64,000 nucleotides of DNA from PLanc-01 sp034678485 (GTDB lineage: Bacteria > Planctomycetota > Phycisphaerae > Sedimentisphaerales > Anaerobacaceae), in the NCBI GenBank assembly GCA_034678485.1, contig JAXDBU010000165.1:1-64000 (forward strand), read 5' to 3'. Made by a program: the position numbers and the translations under genes. Under the pieces are notes generated by a model. That model saw only the letters and a program-made list of their open reading frames with translations. It was not told the origin of the DNA and ran no database searches. This document shows, piece by piece, positions 54,194 through 61,272 of the stretch (position 1 is the stretch's first letter; each line of letters begins with the position of its first letter).

Positions 54194-54418
54194 GATTCGA
54201 ATCGCCATGTACTCTGTGTTGTGTCTGGAGCTTACCTGGACATAGTCAGACCTGGCGAAGCAACAGAATACAGATGCCCGCTGTATGGGTCGGTGATGTC
54301 GGGAGCGCCGTGGCGGGCGCTCCCGGCATCGAGGTAGAAGGCCATCCATCTGTACAAGACCGCGCGTATAAGCGTTCCCTGGAGACGGTATGACCGACTA
54401 CGTATATAGTGAGGTACC

Positions 54419-56233
54419 ATGATGATGAAGTCAAACGTAAACAGGGTACGATTGCATTGTCTGGGGATCGTCATCCTGTTGAGGGCACTACTGTTGATGA
54501 TCCCGTCACCTAACAGATGTGGTGAATTGTGGGCTGAGACAGGCTCCAATATGAAGTCCGGCGCGAAAGAGCAAGTGAAGGCAACCGCCCTGGAGGCGGT
54601 GACAAGGACAGTGACAGCGGGGTTTGCCCCATCGCTGGAGATGAAAGAAAACACGGACTTCCTGCTCACACCAGCACTGCTTGTTCAGACCTCGCTCCCC
54701 GACGATTCGGTTTCAATGGATCAACAGTCACAGGCTGCGCGCTTTGATGCCATCATCGAACTCAATGCTCCTCTGTGCGGCATGCATGTGGTCCTGTTCG
54801 CTCGCCATTGGGTCTCGACAGATGTCTATCGCGCGGCAGTAGTGTGGGCGGAACCGCACGCAAGTGCGATCAACTTCCCGATCTATCCTCCGACTTTGAA
54901 CGTCGCCAGTGATCCGAATGAGTTTGCGATCAACCATCAACTGGTGCACACGTACGACGGCGTCCATTCCAAGCCAGTCGGCCTTCGCGGTCCCTTCCGG
55001 CACCGATTCAATAGTTATTCTCTTTCTGATATCCGTTTCGCAGAACAGGAAACCCTCAACTTGCTCAACGGCGTGGAAGATAAGCGTGAGAACAACACCA
55101 AAAGCAAGCAATCTCGCACGCGACACATCGTTTTACCCGAACGGCCGATCACGGTGGGTTTCAGCGGAAGAGGCCCGACGATTACTGTCAATGGCGAGAG
55201 TCGCGAGTACGCCGAGCTTGAGACCATCGACCGTGAGGGAGGTCGCCACTATACGGTGGATTACGAGACTCTAAAGATTGCCGGCCAAGAAGCATCCATG
55301 CCAGTTCGGACTGTCGTCTGTTCCGGCGATGACACCCGCGTTCTGCAATCCGCGCGTTTGTATAACTTCGCTCTGTGTGAGATGAGTAACGCCGATCGCA
55401 TCGAGGCCGAAGCACACCGGTTCGGTGACTTCGATCCATACGACGTGAGCTGCCGCGATCTTCTTTTGAAGTACTGGATGAAACCATCGAGCGATGTTTC
55501 GCCATCGGATGCCAACTCGTTGCGAGGACTGTGCACACATTCTCAGAATATGTCCGTCGCCGACGCCACCGTAGGCGAACAATTGAAGCGAGTGAACGCA
55601 CTCCTCCAACTGCATTGGATGCTGGACGATACAGACCCACTGGAAAAGGATTTTCGTGAGTACATTTCCCTGCTGGCAGCGAACGGTCTCGGGCGGATGA
55701 TTCTCTTCGGCGGGCAAAACGTGATCGAAACGACCATACGCTGGGCCCAATTCCGCGCCGCGGACAGGCTCCTGCCATTGTGGTTGGACGCGGCTCTCTC
55801 ACGAAACGATCCCAACTCACTACTGGACTTCGCCTCCGCGAATCTCGCACGCAAGCGATTCTGGACCACGGCGAAGCTCATGGAGAAAGTCCTGGCGAAT
55901 CCCACGATGTCCGTGGACCAGCGATTCGCCGCAGGAGCATATCAAGCCCTCGCGCTATCGGGCATTCACCAGATGGCGTCCGACCCCGATCATAGGATCG
56001 ACAGAGAACTCGACATCGCACAGGTCCGGTGGGTACTGATGGGCGAGGACGAAGAGCGGCTCCTGGCCCAATTGAAGTCCACTCTGGCTGCGGCGGAGCG
56101 GGCGTACGCTGGCGTAGCCGAGCCATCGCGAGAGCATCGGTCTCTCAAGAAACGACTGGATACAATAATGAAGCAGGCCATTGGGGCAAATAGGAGTCAA
56201 GAGAATGAGACTACAGACCTCCAAGGCAACTGA
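54419..56233 (+). CDS. large exported protein of unknown function
   Basis: A 604-residue protein with three adjacent ATG codons and an N-terminal hydrophobic stretch (LHCLGIVILLRALLLMIP), probably a signal peptide or anchor. A central beta-rich part (about residues 85-310, with PITVGFSGRGPTITVNG) is followed by a helical C-terminal third (ADRLLPLWLDAALSRNDPNSLL, RRAYAGVAEPSREHRS-like). No family was recognised. It lies between two exported-protein genes and overlaps the start of the next by 29 bases, suggesting coupling. Confidence 0.7.
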   Translation: MMMKSNVNRVRLHCLGIVILLRALLLMIPSPNRCGELWAETGSNMKSGAKEQVKATALEAVTRTVTAGFAPSLEMKENTDFLLTPALLVQTSLPDDSVSMDQQSQAARFDAIIELNAPLCGMHVVLFARHWVSTDVYRAAVVWAEPHASAINFPIYPPTLNVASDPNEFAINHQLVHTYDGVHSKPVGLRGPFRHRFNSYSLSDIRFAEQETLNLLNGVEDKRENNTKSKQSRTRHIVLPERPITVGFSGRGPTITVNGESREYAELETIDREGGRHYTVDYETLKIAGQEASMPVRTVVCSGDDTRVLQSARLYNFALCEMSNADRIEAEAHRFGDFDPYDVSCRDLLLKYWMKPSSDVSPSDANSLRGLCTHSQNMSVADATVGEQLKRVNALLQLHWMLDDTDPLEKDFREYISLLAANGLGRMILFGGQNVIETTIRWAQFRAADRLLPLWLDAALSRNDPNSLLDFASANLARKRFWTTAKLMEKVLANPTMSVDQRFAAGAYQALALSGIHQMASDPDHRIDRELDIAQVRWVLMGEDEERLLAQLKSTLAAAERAYAGVAEPSREHRSLKKRLDTIMKQAIGANRSQENETTDLQGN

Positions 56234-56831
56234 CAAACACCCGGGACAATTCGATGCAGGAATATCCCGCCGGGCGGTTGTGGGTTCTTCCGGCGTAGCG
56301 GTTCTGGCGGTGCTGTGCCGATCAGCCCTCGCGCGGGAGGAAGGTAGGCACGGCGGACGGCCGGAAATGCCCCAGGACGTGCAGGCGCGGATGGATCAAT
56401 CGCGGGCGTTCTTCGAGCGGCTGCGAAACGCAGGCAGCCCCCAGGAGCGGACAGAGATCATGGCCGAGCGCAGCGCCTGGGAACGCAGTCGAGCCATCGC
56501 AGACTTCCAGGGGCAATTGGGCGTCTCCGACCCGGAGTGGGCGGTCATCAAGCCCAGGATCGAGGCGGTCTACGACCTGGTGCACCCCAAGTCGCAGTTC
56601 GGACGAGGAGCCAGCCAACCGACGAGCCCGGTGGATCAGAGCAGGAGTGGACTCCGCCGGCTCATAGCCGACGAGGATGCCCCGCCCGAACAGATCAAGG
56701 TCGCATTGACCGCGTTGCGAACCGCGAAGGAGAGAGCCCGTCAGAACCTCGCCCAGGCCCGCCAAGACCTTCGCCAACTGATGACTGTGCGTCAGGAGGC
56801 CGTCCTGGTTCTCAGCGAGTTGCTGGATTGA
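56205..56831 (+). CDS. small exported helical protein with a Tat-like signal
   Basis: A 208-residue protein. ATG 56205 has AGGAG eight bases upstream and is preferred over 56181. The N-terminus carries a twin-arginine-like sequence SRRAVVGSSGVAVLAVLC ending SALA. The mature part is helical and charged: QDVQARMDQSRAFFERLRNAG, DPEWAVIKPRIEAVYDLVHP and a C-terminal coiled coil (LAQARQDLRQLMTVRQEAVL). The layout recalls periplasmic helical chaperone or metal-resistance proteins (Spy/CpxP-like), but no family motif is certain. Confidence 0.7.
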   Translation: MRLQTSKATDKHPGQFDAGISRRAVVGSSGVAVLAVLCRSALAREEGRHGGRPEMPQDVQARMDQSRAFFERLRNAGSPQERTEIMAERSAWERSRAIADFQGQLGVSDPEWAVIKPRIEAVYDLVHPKSQFGRGASQPTSPVDQSRSGLRRLIADEDAPPEQIKVALTALRTAKERARQNLAQARQDLRQLMTVRQEAVLVLSELLD

Positions 56832-56975
56832 GCCCGGCGGCACCCAAGAACCCTCGAGATCGGTATCGGGGAGGCCGACGACACCCGGAACCAGGCGGGC
56901 AACTCGTCAGAAACGGGGAGGGAACGGGCTTTCCGAGGCCGGGAAATGTACGCGAAAAAATTTGCACAAATGGTA

Positions 56976-57003
56976 TTGCTTTTCGTACAGTCGAGCATAC
57001 GAT
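56976..57003 (+). promoter_or_regulatory. candidate promoter of the zinc-ribbon gene
   Basis: TTGCTT (56976-56981) and TACGAT (56998-57003) with a 16-base spacer. It lies about 85 bases upstream of the ATG at 57089, within the 257-base gap after the Tat-type protein gene. Nothing else was recognised in that gap. Confidence 0.3.
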
Positions 57004-57088
57004 AATTCCGACATTTTATGGTCGGGCTCGGCGTGGGGCCCGCGGGATTGGAGAGTCCATTCGAGAATATCTTTAAGGTGGTAAGCGA

Positions 57089-57373
57089 ATGTGTGATTCA
57101 TGTGGATGCATCCCCTGTAGCACGTGCGGCGCGCCCGTCGAGGACGGGGTATGCTCGAGTTGCGGCGAGAAACCCGGCAACTGCATGTGCGAGCCAATCG
57201 ATGAAGTGCTCGACTACGACGAAGAGGAGGAAGAGCTCGAGGACGAGGACGAAGACGAGGATTTTGAGGACGACGAAGACCTCGACGAGGAGGAAGATGA
57301 AGACGACGAGGAAGAAGAGGAGTACGAGGACGAAGACGAAGACGAGGACTTCGATGACGGCAAGGATTGGTAA
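57089..57373 (+). CDS. zinc-ribbon protein with a poly-acidic tail
   Basis: A 94-residue protein. Residues 1-35 contain nine cysteines (CDSCGCIPCSTCG, CSSCGEKPGNCMC), likely binding one or two zinc ions. From about residue 37 to the end it is almost purely Asp/Glu, giving a very low pI. AAGGTGG lies just before the ATG. No known family was recognised. Acidic tails of this sort can bind basic proteins, RNA-binding proteins or metal, so the function stays open. A terminator-like hairpin follows at 57551. Confidence 0.75.
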   Translation: MCDSCGCIPCSTCGAPVEDGVCSSCGEKPGNCMCEPIDEVLDYDEEEEELEDEDEDEDFEDDEDLDEEEDEDDEEEEEYEDEDEDEDFDDGKDW

Positions 57374-57550
57374 TGAACCGGCTCGGACGTACCCCGTGTA
57401 ACTCGCTCGATCTCGACCACCCTCGGCGCCGAGCGGGAAACAGCTTGGCGGTGGTTTCTCCGAAAGTGCGGTCTATGCCGTGACGGTCCGCGACGGGCAA
57501 TCCGGGAGGAAAGGACTCGTTGCAGACAGCATGAGTTGGTCAAATAGCAA

Positions 57551-57585
57551 GGCCCCGTCAAGAAAACCGACGGGGCCTTTCGTTT
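57551..57585. terminator. bidirectional Rho-independent terminator between convergent genes
   Basis: A perfect 9-bp stem GGCCCCGTC (57551-57559) and GACGGGGCC (57569-57577) with loop AAGAAAACC, followed on the plus strand by TTTCGTTT. It lies between the plus-strand zinc-ribbon gene and the minus-strand cold-shock gene (ends 57606) and could serve both. The plus-strand T-run is the better one. Confidence 0.7.
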
Positions 57586-57605
57586 AGCGATGCTGATATG
57601 GCCGA

Positions 57606-57809
57606 TCAGCAGGGTTGTACGTTCGTCGCTTCCTGACCCTTGCGGCCGGGAGCGGGAGTGTACACGACTGCCTGGCCGTCCTGAAGAGTCTTGAAGCCCT
57701 CCCCTGCGATCTGCGAATGATGGACGAACAAATCCTCACCGCCGTCATCAGGCGTGATAAAACCGAACCCCTTTTTCTCGTTGAACCACTTTACCGTACC
57801 TTTTGCCAC
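57606..57809 (-). CDS. cspA: cold-shock domain protein (CspA family)
   Basis: A 67-residue protein starting at GTG 57809 with AAGGAG eight bases upstream. It has the RNP motifs KGFGFI and DLFVHH (KWFNEKKGFGFITPDDGGEDLFVHHS) and the C-terminal VVYTPAPGRKGQEATNV. It binds single-stranded RNA/DNA as an RNA chaperone. An upstream in-frame extension to 57842 lies before the ribosome-binding site and is not used. Confidence 0.95.
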   Translation of the reverse strand: MAKGTVKWFNEKKGFGFITPDDGGEDLFVHHSQIAGEGFKTLQDGQAVVYTPAPGRKGQEATNVQPC

Positions 57810-58006
57810 GTTGTCTTCTCCTTGGACCGTCGCCGGGTCCACACAGCAGGCCAGGGGACCCCGACGAAACGAGTCGCCCGGGCACCCTTTCCCTCGACTG
57901 ATTATCAGGGGTATGCTCCGAGGGAGGAAAGTATACGCCTTGACACGCGACTACAAAAGTACTCGTATGTCACGGCCAAGTCAACGCAATTCTGCCGCAT
58001 TCGGGA

Positions 58007-58225
58007 TCACGCCTTGGTTTTGAAACAGTCGCTTCGCCAGCAGCACTGCGTCCACGGACAGATTCCATTGGAGTGGCCGTAGCAAGGCGTGCACCCCTCC
58101 GCAATCTGGATCGCGTGAATCAACTCGGCCTTCTTCTTCTTCCCCGGCTCCACACCCAGGAGCCTGGCCTTGGCCTTGATCTCCGTCATGGTCATACTTT
58201 TCTGTACCACGTCTATTGAACTCAT
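58007..58225 (-). CDS. small SAP-domain protein with Cys-rich C-terminus
   Basis: A 72-residue protein from ATG 58225 with AAGGAG seven bases upstream. Residues 13-45 (TEIKAKARLLGVEPGKKKKAEL then IHAIQ) match a SAP helix-extension-helix, a putative nucleic-acid-binding motif. The C-terminal EGCTPCYGHSNGICPWTQ and CCWRSDC hold six cysteines, as in many short SAP-like proteins of environmental bacteria. Function unknown. It is divergent from the glycoside hydrolase gene. Confidence 0.78.
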   Translation of the reverse strand: MSSIDVVQKSMTMTEIKAKARLLGVEPGKKKKAELIHAIQIAEGCTPCYGHSNGICPWTQCCWRSDCFKTKA

Positions 58226-58467
58226 CCATGCTCTCCTTCTGCGTCGAGGGCCGCGAAAGAGGCTCTCGAACCGGCCATGAAGATTCCGCTGAACGCGATA
58301 TTCTGCGCGCATCGCGTGTCTCGGCAAGCATATTTCCCAAACTTTTCCCAGATTTTTTCGGGGCCAAGCAAGGTTACCGCCGGGCCGGACGCTGCAACGG
58401 TTTTTGTATTGCCGGGAACCGCTTGATCTGATATCAATTCCTAAGACCATTCTTTCGGAGATCCGTC

Positions 58468-61263
58468 ATGAGAAACTGCGTCCCATCATCATCTGCTCCT
58501 TACGTAAAATCATGTCCTGCAAGCATTTCCGGCAGGAAGGCAACGGCGAACAACGTCTGCGGCGTCTCCACGCCAATCGGGGTGGAGCCTGTCCGCGCAG
58601 AACGAGTATCTCCTTCCCTCCGGACGGGTCGTGCGAGGATGCGTGCTTTCGCGTGTCGAATCGGCTCTCGCCTGGACGGCAGGCGCAGCCTGGGGAGAAC
58701 ACTTGCTGCCCTGACAGCGGTAGGCTTGGCCTGCCTTGCCCTCAGCCCGGCTCACGGTCAGGAGTTCGTGCCCCTTGTCATCCCTTCACGGATCGACCCA
58801 AGCCAGGCGATCTGGACAACCGACTGCCAACCTATCGCTGTCGATTCCGAGCGACTCACGATCAACCGAGGGCGCTTTCATCGCGGCCAGGCGACGCGCA
58901 TCTGGGGTGTCAACCTGTGCTTCGGCGCGAACTTCCCCACCCACGAGGACGCTCCTGTCATTGCGACCCGCTTGGCCGCCGCCGGGGTCAACTCCGTCCG
59001 TCTGCACCACATGGATAGCGCCCGCTGGCCGAGGGGGATCTGGAACGCCCAGGACGGCCGGACCCTTGAGCCTCAGGCCCTCGACAGGCTGGACTTCTTC
59101 ATCAACGAAATGGCCAAAAGAGGCATCTTCATCAACGTCAATCTGCACGTCGGCTACAAGCACAGCGAGCCCCTCGGCTTGCCGGCGACAGACCGCGAAT
59201 TCGACAAGATCTACGGGATCTTCACCCCGGCGTTGATCAATGCCCAGAAACAGTACGCCAAAGATATCCTGGCACACGTAAACCCTTATCGTAAAGTGCG
59301 TTACGCCGATGACCCAGCGGTGGCGTTCGTCGAGATCACCAACGAAGACAGCTTCTTCATGTGGGGCGCCGAGGACACCCTGCGGACGCTGCCCTCCTAC
59401 TACGCCGGCATTCTCCGCGGCCAGTTCAACGCCTGGCTGAGCAAACGGTACGCCTCCGACGATGCCTTGGCGGCCGCCTGGGGCAAAGGCACGGAACCCC
59501 TTGGCGAGAACATGCTGCAAAACAGCAGCTTCCTGGACTGGAAGGACGGTACGAGCACGCCGATGCACTGGAATCTCGAACAACATGAGCAGTGTCGGGC
59601 TACCTTGTCCCGCCCTGCCGATGTGCCCAAAGACGCCATGCGGATCGATATCGCCAAGGCCGACGAGACGCAGTGGCATCTCCAGCTCACGCAAGGGGGA
59701 TTCAGAATCACCGAGGGTCGATACTACACGGTTTCGTTCGAAGCAGCCTCCCGCGCCGACCGGGAGATCGGCTGCGTCGTGAGCCAAGCGCACGCCCCCT
59801 GGGGCAACCTCGGGTTTTCCAGGAGCGTGGACGTGGGCACCCAATGGCAGACGTTCCGGTTCGGCTTCGTCGCCACGGGCGCCGACGACAACGCGAGGAT
59901 CAGCATCGCCTTCGGCGGCAACGCGACGCCGTTGGAGCTCGCCCATGTCGAGTTGCGACCTGGCGGACAGGTGGGTCTGGCCGAGGGCGAATCGTCGAAG
60001 ACCGGCAGCGTCGAGCTGTTCAAGGACTGCGAGAGCACGGCCCGCGCCCTGGATCGACTGATCTTCCTGGCCCAGACCGAGAAGGCATACTTCGACGACA
60101 TGCGGTCCTACATCAAGAACGACCTGGGCTGCGGCGCCCTCGTGACCGGGACCATTGTCTTCGGGCCGCTGGGTCTGTACGCCCAGAGCGATATGGACTA
60201 CATCGACAGCCACGCGTATTGGCAGCATCCCGCTTTCCCCGGCCGGTCCTGGGACGGCAACAACTGGTTCATCCAGCAGAAGCCCATGAGCGACCACCCG
60301 GAGCAGGCCACGGTCTTTCGCATCGCGGCGGAACGGCTCGCAGGCAAACCCTTCACGCTCAGCGAGTACAACCACTGTGCTCCGCTCGACGCGCAGGCGG
60401 AGTGCGTGCCGATGATCGCGTCGTTCGCGGCGGCGCACGATTGGGACGGCATTTGGCTGTTCACCTACTCGCACGCCACCGACAACTGGGCCCGCGAGGA
60501 GATGAGCGGCTATTTCGACATCGACACGAACCCGGCCAAGTGGGGCTTCATGCGAGCGGGGACTGCGATGTTCCGCAACCGCTGCATCACCCCGCTGAAC
60601 GGCCTGACGTACTCGGCACTGACGCAGGACAAGGACGTGGCCGCCGGGATGGCGGCGCTGCACCTCAAATACGGCGGCAACATGTCGGCGGCCACCGGTT
60701 TCTCGCGGGAGGATTTGCTGAACAGGCCGCATATCGCATCGCTGACCGAACCTCGCAGGAACGTGGACACCCGCGGCTCGACGACAAGGATCGAATGGAC
60801 CGTCGAGGATGGCAAGGGACTGTACAGCGTGCAGAGCTGGAGCGGGTCGGTCTACAGCGGACATGCAGCACGATTCCAGGAAGCGAGCGACGGCAAGATC
60901 CGTATAGACGGGCCCGATCTCGTGACACTGACGATCACCGCTCTGGACGGTGAGGACTATATCCCCCTGGCAAGACGCGATCACGTCCTCGTGACCGCCT
61001 GCGGGCGGTGTGAGAACGTCGGGATGCAGTTCTCGCCGGACCGCAAGACGGTCGGACGCAACTGGGGCGCCGCGCCCGTGCAGATCGAAACCGTGAAAGG
61101 GACCGTAGCCCTGCCGGACGGGCTATGGACCTGCTGGGCACTGGCCCCGGATGGAACGAAGAAGCAGCAAGTTCCCGTTGCATACGAAAACGGGCGAGGC
61201 ACACTGGCCCTGTCACCCGAGTATGCAACGATGTGGTACCTGCTGGAACGACAAACGAAGTGA
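58468..61263 (+). CDS. secreted glycoside hydrolase (GH5-like TIM barrel with carbohydrate-binding domain)
   Basis: A 931-residue protein. ATG 58468 follows GGAG by seven bases, but the signal peptide (LGRTLAALTAVGLACLALSPAHG) begins only after 75 residues, so an ATG at 58639 is a real alternative. The barrel has RLAAAGVNSVRLHHMD, FINVNLHVGYKHS, the acid/base VEITNEDS and the likely nucleophile LSEYNHCAP, typical of clan GH-A. A CBM4/9-like jelly roll (MLQNSSFLDWKDG to LRPGGQ) is inserted in the barrel. A beta-sandwich ends the protein. Substrate unknown. Confidence 0.8.
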   Translation: MRNCVPSSSAPYVKSCPASISGRKATANNVCGVSTPIGVEPVRAERVSPSLRTGRARMRAFACRIGSRLDGRRSLGRTLAALTAVGLACLALSPAHGQEFVPLVIPSRIDPSQAIWTTDCQPIAVDSERLTINRGRFHRGQATRIWGVNLCFGANFPTHEDAPVIATRLAAAGVNSVRLHHMDSARWPRGIWNAQDGRTLEPQALDRLDFFINEMAKRGIFINVNLHVGYKHSEPLGLPATDREFDKIYGIFTPALINAQKQYAKDILAHVNPYRKVRYADDPAVAFVEITNEDSFFMWGAEDTLRTLPSYYAGILRGQFNAWLSKRYASDDALAAAWGKGTEPLGENMLQNSSFLDWKDGTSTPMHWNLEQHEQCRATLSRPADVPKDAMRIDIAKADETQWHLQLTQGGFRITEGRYYTVSFEAASRADREIGCVVSQAHAPWGNLGFSRSVDVGTQWQTFRFGFVATGADDNARISIAFGGNATPLELAHVELRPGGQVGLAEGESSKTGSVELFKDCESTARALDRLIFLAQTEKAYFDDMRSYIKNDLGCGALVTGTIVFGPLGLYAQSDMDYIDSHAYWQHPAFPGRSWDGNNWFIQQKPMSDHPEQATVFRIAAERLAGKPFTLSEYNHCAPLDAQAECVPMIASFAAAHDWDGIWLFTYSHATDNWAREEMSGYFDIDTNPAKWGFMRAGTAMFRNRCITPLNGLTYSALTQDKDVAAGMAALHLKYGGNMSAATGFSREDLLNRPHIASLTEPRRNVDTRGSTTRIEWTVEDGKGLYSVQSWSGSVYSGHAARFQEASDGKIRIDGPDLVTLTITALDGEDYIPLARRDHVLVTACGRCENVGMQFSPDRKTVGRNWGAAPVQIETVKGTVALPDGLWTCWALAPDGTKKQQVPVAYENGRGTLALSPEYATMWYLLERQTK

Positions 61264-61272
61264 GTGACACAG

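Noticed and set aside
57214..57561. Minus-strand frame encoding a long poly-serine stretch
   Set aside because: It is only the reverse of the GAC/GAG-rich acidic tail of the zinc-ribbon gene.
58786..60984. Minus-strand open frame of 732 codons
   Set aside because: Antisense to the GH5-like gene; Arg/Val/Gly/Leu-rich composition is that of a shadow frame.
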